Positions 1-27,000 of a DNA stretch of 64,000 nucleotides are shown here, in pieces. A model generated the notes under the pieces. The model saw nothing but the letters and a program-made list of their open reading frames with translations. It did not search any database and was not told the DNA's origin. Origin of the DNA: Siphlonurus alternatus. Its lineage: Eukaryota; Arthropoda; Insecta; Ephemeroptera; Siphlonuridae. The stretch is from NCBI GenBank assembly GCA_949825025.1, contig OX463781.1, forward strand, positions 24,629,047-24,693,046, in the 5' to 3' direction. Each line of letters opens with the position of its first letter. Positions within the stretch are counted from its first letter, which is position 1. Made by a program: the position numbers and the translations under genes.

Positions 1-1320
1 AAATATTTATTTTGTGGAAAAACAATTCCGTATAAAAATTATTTTACTTGAAAATTTCATAAAGAATTCATCAATTATGACATATATTAGAGTAGGTATT
101 TTTTAATTGGTACCATAGAGCAGACGAAGTTTGAGTAAAAAGATGTTTTGTGTATCATAAGGATACATGTCATCAATTAAATGTCATCATGTATATACGG
201 TGTTTGCTTGGCTTTGTTGTTGTTTACATTCATCAGTAGGTATACTTAGGGGGAACTGGAATCACTTGATTTATTGCTCCTAATTTAACATATTTTTAAT
301 TTTTTTTAACAATAATTTATACGTAAGAAATGAATATACATAACTTGAACAAATATATTTTTTTTATTTTACCTAGTTTCTTTATCATTATTCTTTGTTG
401 TGCCGTTTCCCCCTCGTATTCAAAAGTCCGCGGGGAAAGCAATGGTCGGTGATTGGCTGATTTTTTTTCAGAATGTTAGGGTCAATATCAGTGCATAAGT
501 GTCGTAAAATGGTCATTATTGACGTGAAATTTGGAGTCGATTTACATTTTATTTAATGATTTATTGTATTTTTCACAGATATCATTGGCAAATATTGCAT
601 TTTTTTCCATTTACTTGACATTTCAATCTATCAAATAAAATAATTGTCAAAGGTATCACAATCGTCATATCGCAGAAAATAAATAGTTTTTGGTATGCTA
701 GCCATACTACCATGTTAAATAGGTGCTTTTTGCCTACATTCACGTGACGTCATGTTTTTGTGACGTATGGTGAAAGACCCGTATATAGCATCAGGAAAAA
801 ATAACTTTGGGAATTTTTTGTGGTGACGCTATATTTGAAATGGATTTTTTTGTTTTCATTTTTCAATAGCGAAGACATGCAGGTTAAACTATTTTTAGAA
901 AATTAAATCTTAAAAAAAATTCAATTGATCACTAGACTCTACTTTAAAACAAAATAAATCCTGAATATATATATATGTCTCGAAAATTTTGAAAGAAAAA
1001 TTATGGATGGAAAGGTCAGAATTTAAAGCACGGTCCAAAACCGTAAACCCCGGCCTTGCATGTATGCAACTTTTCGTGCACTTTCATCGGGTTTTAAAAA
1101 GGGGTCGTCGCCCCCCCACCCAAAAAAAAAAAAAAAAATAGCACCCTTGGCCCAGACCCCCCTATGGTGTGGGGGCCTCCTTTTGTTTTCTTTCTATCTC
1201 GCACAGAGCCCCCCAATGCCTAGCGACGTAAGGCCTCTGTATATATATGGCCATGGCAAAGTTAAACTTCTACCTCAGTTTTTAAAAAACTGATGAGAAA
1301 ATACATATATATTTTTTTTT

Positions 1321-1370
1321 TTTTTACAAGGATACACCCCTAAGAGCTTACAGCTCGCGGCGGCCGGGGT
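1321..1370 (+). repeat. Dispersed repeat fragment, inverted copy at 61097-61150
   Basis: The segment reading ACAAGGATACACCCCTAAG and continuing through GAGCTTACAGCTCGCGGCGG recurs almost identically on the opposite strand at 61097-61150. Both copies lie beside a long TA microsatellite: here just downstream, and at the other site about 80 bp away. The association suggests the terminal part of a transposable element with a TA-rich end. The family is not recognised. Confidence 0.6.
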
Positions 1371-1390
1371 ACTGGGTCACTTCAAAATTG

Positions 1391-1391
<1 letters not shown>

Positions 1392-1472
<81 letters not shown>
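1392..1472. repeat. (TA)n microsatellite
   Basis: About 40 uninterrupted TA dinucleotides. Confidence 0.98.
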
Positions 1473-1474
<2 letters not shown>

Positions 1475-1715
1475 CATGTTTACAACTAAAATATAGAAAC
1501 ATTACGATCATATATGCCATGCACTTCAAGACATGTAATAATTATGAGTTAAATGATATAACGTACACGTATAACGTAAAAGATCGAAGCTAGGATATAA
1601 TACATATTTGATAATTAGAATTAATTTTGTCATAATGAAAATTAAATAATGAAGAAGATATATATTATATTGTGACTATCGATAGTATCGATGCAATCCA
1701 CGTAAAATCTATGTT

Positions 1716-3329
1716 CCCGGCTGAAAATGTTTTCGTTTCCAACATCATCATAACGTAGTTTTTACGTGATAATTACGTGTAATACGTGATTTTTACGTGT
1801 AGCACGTTATAGTTACGTTCATATTACGTTACAGTTACGTAACTTTGATCTTAAATAAAATGTTAAAGTAATTGTTACGTGCTTTTTACGTTACAGTTAC
1901 GTAACTGTGATCTTAAATATAATCATATGGTAATTGTTACGTGCTTTTTACGTTAGAGTTACGTAAGAAAATAATGAATTAAAATTCAAACGCTCGCGCG
2001 CATGACGGTTGGGCGAGTGTGGGAAGGGGGGAGTGGGAGGGGAAGAAGACGCCATTTCGTAAACAACACCCGACGATGCAGCTATTTTATGCAGATTTCG
2101 TCAGAATTAGAACAAGTTTCCAGGATTCAAGGTAAAAATCATATATAATATAAGTGTATGCATCAACAAGAATGAATTAGCTTACAGAAATCATTATTTT
2201 ATCTTGAATGTGAATGTCAAACTTGCCAATGACACCGGTGATGCTTGTTTTAGGATCATGTTCTCTTCGTGGCCTCTATCGATCTCCACAGGCTACACCC
2301 TTATCGTGAGGATTATGGGGATCATTTATGGATTCCTGCACCCCACGGATAATTGAGAGTATGCATACATCGTGAGAGCCTCGACAAAGCAGGCAGATCA
2401 GAAATGCATCCCCAAACTTCATGAGTGTGAGTACCATATAGCATGTTTCATTGACCCTGTATAATATTGCCTGCGAATAAGCATTTGCAAGCACTTAAAT
2501 TTGAAATTAATGAACTCATGAGTGTAATTACATTAATTAAAAAAAAATTGAATTAATGGAAGGCTTTCAGTGAAATGATAGAGGTACATGTTCATTATAT
2601 ATATTATGTAGAGTGTGCATGATTGTAAAGACTAAAGACATACATACTGTACAGTACATATGCATACAGTAATACAACTATGTCATGCATGATTCCTTCA
2701 GTGATATGATACAGGATACAGGTTCATTATATATGTAAAGTGTTCATGATTGTAAAGACATACGTATACTGTACAGTATGCATACAGTAATACAACTATG
2801 TCATGTATGATTTACATTAAATCAGTACGTTTGTTCGTAAACCCTGCTCCGATTACACCTATATATGCTCCTTATGGACCCCCATCTCTACTGCCCCTGC
2901 AGACAGAGTGCGAAGGCCACGAGAAGTCCCGCGGTGCCTGCAAAGAAGCGATTGGCCCGTAATACTGCAGTTTGTGACCACGGCTGTATGTCAATGTCGT
3001 CAAAGAGCAGCTTCGTCGATCGAGAATTGGAAGATTCCCTGCTTAATTTACTTTTTTATTTGTATTTTTTACAAAATGTGAATAAATAACACGATGTATG
3101 CAATAAAAACAGTGTATTTTCTGAATCTCCCGAAACAAAATATTTACGTAATATTAACGTCAGGATTACGATAGATTTACGCGATTTATTCTTACGTAAA
3201 GGAAACGAAAGGTTTACGTAACCGAAACAAAAGATTTAAGTGTCCCAATTTAAACTTATTACTTACTTAAGGATTATGTAAGTTTAACACAATATTTACG
3301 AAACTATAAAGTAATAATTTTCAGCTGGG
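1716..3329. mobile_element. 1.6-kb terminal-inverted-repeat element rich in ACGTAA motifs
   Basis: The outermost 13 bases, CCCGGCTGAAAAT at 1716 and ATTTTCAGCTGGG ending at 3329, are inverted repeats with one mismatch. Inside the left end are imperfect tandem units of roughly 80 bp (about 1790-1970) containing TTACGTGCTTTTTACGTTA and a GATCTTAAATA segment. The right end (3140-3310) has many TTACGTAA-like words. The interior is more GC-rich (1990-2090, 2860-2990) and carries two short open frames, 2276-2494 on the minus strand and 2865-3089 on the plus strand. Neither matches a transposase I recognise. Subterminal motif arrays are typical of DNA transposons, where they bind transposase. I see no clear target-site duplication. 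It is probably non-autonomous or degraded; the superfamily is open. Confidence 0.6.
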
Positions 3330-3468
3330 TTGTACCTGTACAGCCTGTTGATTGAAGAAATGAATAAATTGAGTCAGCTATAGAGAGCTATATAAAAGAT
3401 CTTGATTTTATTATAAATTATATATATATATAATACTACTCCAAGTCGCTTCAAAAAATATTCATAAA

Positions 3469-3996
3469 GGGCGTATTCGAGAATAAATCTGTCTTCTCCG
3501 ACAGATAAGTCACAGATAAAGGAAGTGACGTCACACACTCAGTCCGTCAGATATTTTAAAAAACACTTTTTCTAAACCGATAGACACGCCCATGATAGTT
3601 GGCTCCGCCCCCACAGATGTTTGGCGAGTTATTTTGTTTAGTACCATAAAAATGGATGGATTAATTAAATTATTGTTGCTGCAGCGGTTTTAATTGCTTA
3701 CGACAATTTCTGTGCTCATTATTTGTGTGAAGAAGAAAATAATCAGCTCCCAAACTCCCGCGATTACGCTTTTCGACTCTCACAATTAGTTGTATATTTC
3801 CTCGCCGTGGCGCTATTTCCACTCTTCTCGTTTATCGCTGCCGCCGCAGCGAGAAGCGGGAGGACTCTTGCTGATGGCGCGCTCTGGTGGTAGAAAGACG
3901 GGCGTGACGACTTCCGCCAGATCTGGACTCGCAGATTTTCTTTAAAAACACGGATAAGCTTCTCCGACATATCGGAGCGACTTCTCGAATACGCCC
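3469..3996. mobile_element. MITE, 528 bp, GGGCGTATTCGAGAA termini
   Basis: Perfect 15-bp inverted termini: GGGCGTATTCGAGAA at 3469-3483 and its complement at 3982-3996. Subterminal sequence is also partly inverted, around TTCTCCGACAG on the left and CTTCTCCGACATATCGG on the right. The overlapping open frames on the minus strand at 3764-4110 arise from this element and have no protein similarity I recognise. It lies about 0.5 kb upstream of BLM. Confidence 0.8.
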
Positions 3997-4144
3997 AAAA
4001 ACTAGCGCGAATTTGAAGCAAAAATACTTACTGCGCATGCGCAGCGGGCGGCGGTGGAAGACACCGTCTTCTACCCTGAACGCCTCGTGTCTTATACGTG
4101 GCAGCACCATATACTTACAGCCACCATGTTTATTGTCAACGTTC

Positions 4145-4346
4145 CTTTATACAGGTTAAGACACGCACGCATTTCGTGCGTCAATTTCGGTAAATTTTCA
4201 GGCCCCATTGCACCGCGAAATTTCAAAAATAGCATTGCATGATCTGCGCATTCAAAATTTCGCGGCACGATGTGGCCAAAAATACTTGAACGTGATTGGC
4301 TAAGCTCTTTAACATTGGTCCAATCGGTGACTTAACCTGTATAAAG
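4145..4346. mobile_element. Short palindromic element just upstream of BLM
   Basis: CTTTATACAGGTTAAG at 4145-4160 is repeated inverted at 4331-4346, and the interior has further internal pairing (for example GCGAAATTTC and GAAATTTTGAA-like arms). A direct repeat, TTTATTGTC, lies outside both ends (about 4130 and 4354), possibly a target duplication with flanking sequence or a local duplication. The element sits within 170 bp of the BLM start codon, so it probably lies in the promoter or 5' leader. Confidence 0.6.
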
Positions 4347-4477
4347 CCAACCTTGTTTATTGTCTCCATCTTATGCTGCCATCTAGCGACAAAATACAGA
4401 ACTAAACACACTACAGCTACAGCTGACAAAAAAAGGCGGGTTGTCCCCTTGCCCCAGTTGTCAGCAGAAGAGTAGAA

Positions 4478-4509
4478 ATGTTGTCGCCGTATGTTTTAGT
4501 CTTTTTAAA

Positions 4510-4513
<4 letters not shown>
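4478..4513 (+). other. Upstream ORF with stop overlapping the BLM start
   Basis: An ATG at 4478 opens a frame of 11 codons. Its TGA stop (4511-4513) overlaps the BLM ATG (4510-4512) in the sequence ATGA. If the leader starts upstream of 4478, ribosomes would meet this frame first. An overlapping ATGA arrangement is known to permit termination-reinitiation and often dampens translation. The transcription start is not visible, so use of the frame is inferred. Confidence 0.45.
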
Positions 4514-19670
<15,157 letters not shown>

Positions 19671-19832
19671 CCATTTCAATGTTCAAGAATTGTAATGAGA
19701 AATCAGTGAGTTTTCCGGGCATAGTGTATATCTGTAGTCCAACAAATTTAAGGTTCCGCTACATAGTTATTTGCTTTTGGATTGACTATTTCATTTTCCC
19801 ACAAGCTGAAATGTTGAAACAGCTGATTTATA

Positions 19833-19838
19833 AATAAA
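19833..19838 (+). terminator. Candidate poly(A) signal for BLM
   Basis: AATAAA lies about 165 bp past the BLM stop codon. It is the first canonical hexamer I see downstream. The cleavage site is not visible. Confidence 0.5.
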
Positions 19839-20160
19839 TGAAAAGAAGACAATATTTGACCTATTTTCACAGTATACTATTAAGGTATGCTGCGTAAGAG
19901 ATTATGTGAGAAATGAAGCATCTCATTTAAAATAATAAATAATATTATAATTATGCTGTAGTTGAAGTTTTACATCTTTTTGTAATATATTAATTATAAT
20001 ATTAAGTTTTGATATAGTAGCCTGATTATGAAAATCAGCAACAATAATTTCTGTGATGGTCTCATATGCTAAAAAAATATTAAAAAGGTATTCAATGTAA
20101 GTTCGTAGCATTACTTTTGTAAATTGAATTTTCTTTTAATTTAAATGTAATATATAAATA

Positions 20161-20566
20161 ATTTTTTTTTTTTAGTTTTAATCAAACCCTATTGGGTACT
20201 TCTATTTACTAATTACATACTACTTTGAAACCCCGAACCTTCCGAAACCCTAACTTGAGCGTTTCGCGGGCTCTTCTGGAACGAGGGCGGCCACGGCCTT
20301 GCAAATCCATCCCGGCATTTGCCTGCGGCTGAGGGAAACGTGGAAACCTCAGCCAGGATGGACGCTACAGCTTTTGTCAATGAACCGGAAGTGCAATGAT
20401 CCAAAGCCAGGGGAACCACATAGTGGAAAAGCGCAACGTTTTACCCCTGGGTGGGAAACGTGGTTTTTGTTGAAAATGGTCACCCATCCAACTACTAACC
20501 ACGCGCGGCGTTGCTTGACTTCGGTGATCTGACGAGATCCAGTCAAGCGCACTGCGCCACACCCCT
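20161..20566 (-). mobile_element. 5S rRNA-derived SINE, copy 1
   Basis: Read on the minus strand from about 20566, the head contains GTGGCGCAGTGCGC, then GATCTCGTCAGATCACCGAA, AGTCAAGCAACG and GGTTAGTAGTTGGATGGG. These correspond to 5S rRNA internal promoter segments (A box, intermediate element, C box), as in the SINE3 class. The body carries CCAGGGGTAAA and CCCTGGCTTTGGATCATTG, shared with the copy at 55030. The tail ends in a short A-rich run at about 20161-20180. It lies in the BLM-UGDH intergenic region; the small open frames at 20213-20562 are by-products. Confidence 0.85.
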
Positions 20567-21538
20567 TAACAATGAAGCAAATTATTCTCTTTTACCGGTG
20601 TGGATTTCAAATATTCAATATTTTTCTTATGGTGATAATTCAAATCATTACGCAAATCATAATAATTAATTATGCCTACTTAAATAAAGAGTGAAGTGGG
20701 CTGGTAAATTTATCTTGTGGCCTTTTTATTTCAGTGTATCTATCAAAGTTTTCTGGTAATTTTTGTTAGTGTAGATTTGACTCGTAGGCTTGCATTCTAA
20801 TTTATTTCGAACTGCTCTTTATTTATTTGTGAATAAATGTTCTTATATGCTAATAAGTACTCGTAATATGTAATATGTCTTATTTGATAATAGGTAATAA
20901 ATTATTTCCTTATAAACTTTTTTTTTTTTTAATTAGCCAAGTCCCAATCGAGATCTTTGGTACTGCATATATGATATAAATTTAATGTTAAAGAACTGTA
21001 AACTCTTAATTTTTTATACAATTGTGTCATATTTATCTAATTAAATTAATTATGTACTTAATTACTAATTCATTATCAAATAATTATCTAATTATTAATA
21101 TTAATATTATTAATTATAGTTATAAAAGCAAAGTCTGATCAGAGAGTAACACAGGAATTAAAGTACAAAAACAATGATAATGCTGTATATAAAATTTTAT
21201 CATGAGAAAATACAATAAAATGCTTTTAAGTGAGTTTAATATTTAAAAATGCAAGTATGGAAAAGCTGAATGTATTAAGTACTACTGTGAGAGTGAAGTG
21301 ATGATTTAAAAAAAAAAGTAATGTAATCTGTAGTATGGCACCAGGAAAGGTTAAATTCAACCCTAAAACATTACATTCAAATGGCAAAAACTTTTAATAA
21401 ATACTATTTTGCATAAAAGAATGAACTCTAATTTATAAATAAATTAAAAGTTTTTATTGATGTTTAAAGTAAAAATTAAAATAAAATTGTTTGGCGAAGT
21501 AGAAAATATTATCCTTAATCTGGTATATTATAATGAGC
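20567..21538. other. Intergenic DNA between BLM and UGDH, nothing identified
   Basis: AT-rich sequence between the SINE and the TTAA foldbacks, with no exon or RNA gene that I can support. Confidence 0.5.
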
Positions 21539-21929
21539 TTAAGCATAAGATAATATGCCCAATGTTAAAAAAAATCCCTCGCACAAAAATTACAAAAAGA
21601 AAAAAAAAAAAAAAAAAAGAAAGAAAGAAAAAAAAAAGTTCTCCTCTACACCCCCTATCAGTAGCTAAAATATCATGCAGGTACAAATACGATCTATTTT
21701 TTGAGTTATGAATTTTTAAAGTTGACTAATTTAACATGGAAGTTCCATTTCTTCATGTTAAAGAAGTCAACTTTAAAAATCCACAACTCGAAAACTAGAT
21801 CAACACTTGCATACTTGATACTTTAGCCACTGCATGATAGGGGATGCAGAGAAGAACATTTTAAGATATGTATCATAATTTTCAGGTGTGTAAATGTTAT
21901 TAATATTGGGCATATTATCTAACCCTTAA
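21539..21929. mobile_element. TTAA foldback element type B, copy 1 (degenerate)
   Basis: Bounded by TTAA at 21539 and 21926. Most of its length folds back: AATATGCCCAATGTT on the left pairs with AATATTGGGCATATT on the right, and AAAGTTGACTAATTTAACATGG pairs with the mirrored segment around 21755. A long A-rich run (21600-21635) interrupts the left arm. It is homologous to the copies at 22255 and 40981. Confidence 0.8.
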
Positions 21930-22254
21930 CTGTCTTGTTTGTTTGCAATAATGAGACGAATGTCAAGTAAGTGTGATTACTGATTGTGAGCTTTAAGCGT
22001 TTTGCCAAATTAAAGCTCATAAGACATTCACAATATTATACATATAATATAGCAGACAGCTCATTAATATATGGCTCACAATTATGATCAGTAGATATAG
22101 CTCATTATACAGGACAATTAAGGGACAATATACTTGAAGATTAAAATTTCTTAAATAAAAGATAATTCTACAATGGATGAAACAATGAATTGAAAAAGGT
22201 ACAACAAATAATATTGGAAGACTAATAAAATTATTCATGCAACTCTTAAAAAGT

Positions 22255-22926
22255 TTAAGGGTAAGGTAATACGCCCAATGTTAAAAATATTTCCAAACAT
22301 GAAAATTATGAAACATGTTTTAAAATGTTCTCCTCTACCTACCCTATCAGTGGCTAAAATATCAAGTATGCAAATGGAGTATTGACCTAAAAAAAAATAT
22401 TGCAGAAATGGATAGAGCATGCAAAGTTATGCTACACTGATTTTTTTCAGATTTTTTAAAGCCCGGGAACTATTTTTAAAAAATTATTGAAAGTTATTTT
22501 TGTGACGTCACGAGACGCCGCTCCTTAAGAAAAAGATAGGACTTGTCGCCGCGTGACGTTACAAAAAGGACTTTCAATAATTTTTTAAAAATACTTCCCG
22601 GGCTCTAAAAAATCAGAAAAAAATCAGGGTAGCATAGCTTTGCACGCTCTATCCATTTTTGCAATAAAAAAATTGAGGAGAATACTCCATTATTTGATCT
22701 AGTTTTCGAGTTAGGAATTTTTAAAGTTGACTTCTTTAACATGGAGAAATGGAACTTCTATGCTAAATTAGTCAACTTTAAAAACTCAAAAACTAGATCA
22801 ACTTTGTGTACCCTGATATTTTATTTACAGATAGGGTAGGTAGAGGAGAACATTTTAAGATATAACGTTTCATAATTTTTATGTGTGGGAATTTTGTTAA
22901 ACATTTGGTGAGTTACCTTGCCTTAA
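22255..22926. mobile_element. TTAA foldback element type B, copy 2, carrying a nested insertion
   Basis: The outer ends are TTAAGGGTAAGGTAA on the left and TTACCTTGCCTTAA on the right. Without the type A element at 22374-22690 the remainder matches the 361-bp copy at 40981 in length and order. Type A therefore inserted after type B, which gives the relative ages of the two families. Confidence 0.88.
22374..22690. mobile_element. Palindromic MITE type A, copy 2, nested
   Basis: ATGGAGTATTGACC on the left and AATACTCCAT on the right, with the same internal order as the copy at 15957, including the GTGACGTCACGAGACGCCG loop. It sits inside the left half of the type B element. Confidence 0.9.
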
Positions 22927-24081
22927 GGATCAAGCTATACTGTATAGATGATAAAATTAAGGTACTTAGATCTGCAAGATAAATTATAAATTACTAGGAA
23001 TTTGTTTTGTATTTTCTCATTGAAGTCCAAGGTTTTTGAAATACCCAAGACTGATATATTCAAAGTGCTTTTTGTATTTTACAATAAATTCGATACAGAT
23101 ACAGTACATTAAAAATAAGAAATAAATTATGATAAAAAATAGTTGAGACCGATAACCATTATCTGTAATATATTATAAAATATACAAAATAAATATTAAT
23201 GATTAACCAAGATAAAATACTCTTCAGTATAATTTGAAGTTTATGTGTACAGTAGATACTGTAATTACTATAATATTAATAAGTTGTGATATTGTAAAGA
23301 GAGAATAATAATTCTGTTATCATCTCACCAGTAAAATGCAAGTTAACAGATTCCGTATTTCTTACTGAATGCATGTAGCCATGTTTTTAAGCACATATCA
23401 ACACGGTTTCTTTCTAGATTTAAAAAAAAATCAAGATGGCTATGTAAAGGTGTTATTTAAAAATGTAAAATCAGCTCAGAAGGCAAAAATGTCATAAAAA
23501 AAAAATTAAAACCATATCACAATTTAAAGTACAGTATATGCAACAATGTATCAAAATTGTATGTTAAAATAATTTATGACAATAATTATTAATACAATTA
23601 ATCTGTAATTTAAAGTACAGAAGTGCCTCATAATAAAAATTTAGAATAATTACAATATACACTTGGTATATGTATAAAAAAACGAAGTACACGGATTTAC
23701 AGTTACTCAGTATATAATATAGTCAATGTAGTATAAACATTTTTTTTATCTAGAGGACAATCCAGACCGTTAAATTTTTAAGTATACCTTAATTAACAAA
23801 AGGTTCATTAAAAACAGCCAGTATAGTTCCCGTTTTCACTTCATGTTTAGCTGTAAGACACAATACTGTAGATGATAGAGAGTTCATCCAAAATTTTATG
23901 AATGAGTTATACCAGAAATACAATAATTTATGTGTATTTTGATTCTGGAAACTAAGAATTTTTTAGATATTTTGTTTGTGATAGTTTTCTCATTTCTTAA
24001 TTATTACTAATCCATTAATTTTTCACTGAATTAAAATAATATGGGTGGCCGTGTGTCCTTAAAGTCTGGTTGCTTGCAGTT
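22927..24081. other. UGDH 3' flank and probable 3' UTR, no separate gene
   Basis: Strongly AT-rich DNA downstream of UGDH (minus strand). It probably includes the UGDH 3' UTR, but I cannot place the end. No other exon or repeat stands out. Confidence 0.5.
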
Positions 24082-27000
24082 TTATGCCTGACTGGGACTA
24101 CCCCATGCCCTGCCAATGTCTCTGTTCATTCGCTTGCCTATTGTCTGCACTTGGAAGCCCAGACGACTCAGTTGATCATGGTCGAGAATCTTACGTCCAT
24201 CAAAAATAAAGGCAGGCTTCATCATGCCTGCGTAGATCCGGGTGTAGTCTAGAGTCTAGAAGTAAAGAAATTTAAATATACAGAAAAAAAAATCAATTAA
24301 AAAAAATACATATATAAACACAAAATAATTTTAGACTTGCAGTACAAAGCTACATAATAATATGTATAACAATTGGGAAAAATTGAAAGTACGGTAAAAT
24401 TCTACTTTTCTCGTGAATATGTTACAATATATTTTTTAATAAAATAATATATAATTTATAATACTGATATAATTTTGTGGGAGAAAAAAAAAAGACAAAA
24501 TTAAAGTTAATTTGTGACAAGATAACTAAAGGCATTTTTTTAGAGCAGAAATAATTAAAACAAAGCTAGTTAAAATAAATGAAGATTTTTATAAAACTTT
24601 TAATGATATCATAATCATTTTGATGTAAATTTAATGTTTAAAGTTGCTCTTACAATGAACTCGTCCCATTCGGTGCACAACACAATAGCATGTGTGTTTT
24701 CTGTTGCTGCATATGGATCACTATAGATATGGACATGTTTCTTGACCAGTGCTGCATCCAGGGTAGCACTGGTAAGGTCTTCTATAATCTGGCTTGGTTC
24801 CACCTGAGGACACGATAATATTATCAGTGATGCTGTGATATATCAGTGATGCATATATATTCAAGAGCAGAAGTGACTTACGATGCACGTAATTAAACAT
24901 GCACACTCTGATTAACATTAATGAGCTTAAATTTGTTATTTATTTTTTTTATCACATTTCTCTTAAGGTAGAGATAACGTTGGTCAGCTGTTTTTTTAGC
25001 TCCATTTGATTAACATGTAAACCTTAGCAAATTCACAAAAATTCTGATTTTTTTTTTTAGAGGCAGATATTAGTGCCTAAATGCCATAGAAAAAGTTTTA
25101 AAACAATTTAACAAGCCAATTTTTTTTAATTAATTTTTTAGTTTGTCTCTCCACGGGAAAGCCCTATGCTAAAACTTAAATAAATTAATTAAAAAAAATT
25201 GGCTCGTTAAATTGTTTTGAAATTTTTTCTATGGCTTTTAGGCACTAATATCTGCCTCTAAAAAAAATTCAGAATTTTTGTGAATTTGCTAAGGTTTACA
25301 TGTTAATGAAATGGAGCTAAAAAAACAGCTGACCGACGTTATCTCTACCTTAACTATTTCAATTCATTCAGTACAACATTTTATTTGCAATATGTACAAT
25401 TTCTGTGCCCATGTACCTTGGGGTCATAGACATGTAGCCTGGCACCCTCTGCTAGCAAGTGACTGGCCACGTGGATAGCAGGAGACTCCCGAGTATCTCC
25501 TGTGTTCTTCTTGAAGGCAAACCCAAGCAGTGTGATCTGCTTATCTGTCACTGTGTTGAACAATGATGCTATCACCTTCTCAGAAAACCTTGACATCTGA
25601 TACTCATTCATATCTACCACCTGTAAGAGAGAAGTAAGATTAACATACATTTTGCAAGCATAACTGAAAATACTCTATACAGGTTATTTTACAAAATTTA
25701 ATGCAAAATATATGAATATATTGCCAAATGTTTTCTATCTTATGAATAGTATCACGAGTTAGCAAAATTAGAAAAACGAGGAGGTAATTTTACTACTACA
25801 GTACTGTACAAAGAGCTGAAAAGAACTACAAACAAGAAAAAAATACAATAAATAAATAAATAAATAAACAAACAAACAAACAAATAAATAAATAAATAAA
25901 TAAACAAACAAACAAGAAACAAACAAAAAAGAAGCAGTAATAATAGATATTATAGTTAAAGAAAATTTGTACTCACTTGCTGCCAATAAGCTGCCACTTC
26001 TGGTAAATTGAGGCACTCACAGATATAAACAAGGTTGAGGATGTCTTTTTGAAAACAGCTACCACCAAAACCTGTGGATAACCACTTCAAAAATAATATG
26101 TTCACAAACAATCCTCCCCAGGTACGTTACAGTAAAAAAAATTACAAGTAGAGTCTGCACATTATGACCTACCAACAGATGCCTGCAGGAACTTGGGTCC
26201 TATCCTCGAGTCAAGGCCAACAGCTCTTGCCACTTCCGACACGTCCGCCCCCGTTGCTTCACAAACAGCTGACAGAGAGTTAATGCTGGAGATGCGCTGA
26301 GCAAGGAATGCATTGGCTGCCTGAATAAAGAGATAATAAATTAATAATTTATTAAAAGTATACAAATTGTAGAATGTTTGTTTTAAAATAAGGTTAAAAT
26401 AAGTAAAATAATAATTGTTGCTTAACTTGGGCAAATTATTTGATGATATTATAATATATAATTATTCATGTGTGTTTATAATTATACTGCATACTGTAAA
26501 CACTGTAGTGCACTAGCAATACGAATCTGGGAGGAGTGGGAGGTGATTACAATCCCTGTAGAGCGTTGCCAAAATTCTTATTGCTCATTAATTACAATGA
26601 ACGCTATAGTTTGAAAAATATGAAAAAATTCAGAAAAATAGTCTAAAAAATTAAGTTTTAGTAAAAAAAAAGGAAATGTTATTTAGTTTTTTTGCAATGC
26701 TAAAAATTAACAAACTTAACATTGGAAGGATACAAAATTCACATTTGATTAAATTAATTATAAAATAACCAACAGTTGAAAAATTCTGAAAAAAATCAGG
26801 GCTAGTTGGAAGACTGTTGTAAGTCTATGTAATTAATTTGAAGAACACCTGTCGTTATGACATATTTCATCCAAAATTCTCAGGTTAAGCCTTAATTAAT
26901 CTTTCTTGAATTAAACTTTCACATTAAATTTTGCTTCCCCTGTTGCCCTAATACTCATTCAAATTTCCCATCAAGAAATGAATGAAATTTGTTATGCATT

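Larger units (their letters stand above)
1..1715. other. Left-edge intergenic DNA, no gene seen
   Basis: AT-rich DNA with no coding exon I can support. A stretch around 390-560 and one around 700-790 are richer in GC and carry CCAAT-like and TGACGTCA-like words, so a regulatory role is possible but unproven. Around 1075-1215 lies a patch with C and A runs typical of a decayed DNA-transposon fragment. The short open frame at 1060-1293 crosses these runs and has no coding character. Confidence 0.5.

Noticed and set aside
1285..1310. Hammerhead ribozyme core suggested by CTGATGAG
   Set aside because: No following stem II and CGAAA core, and no closing stem, in the flanking bases.
4054..4242. 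Possible short exon with CCACCATG context upstream of BLM
   Set aside because: The frame crosses two mobile elements, and no junction in phase with BLM exon 1 is evident.
20213..20562. Cluster of short frames near 20.3 kb as an exon
   Set aside because: All of them fall within the 5S-derived SINE.
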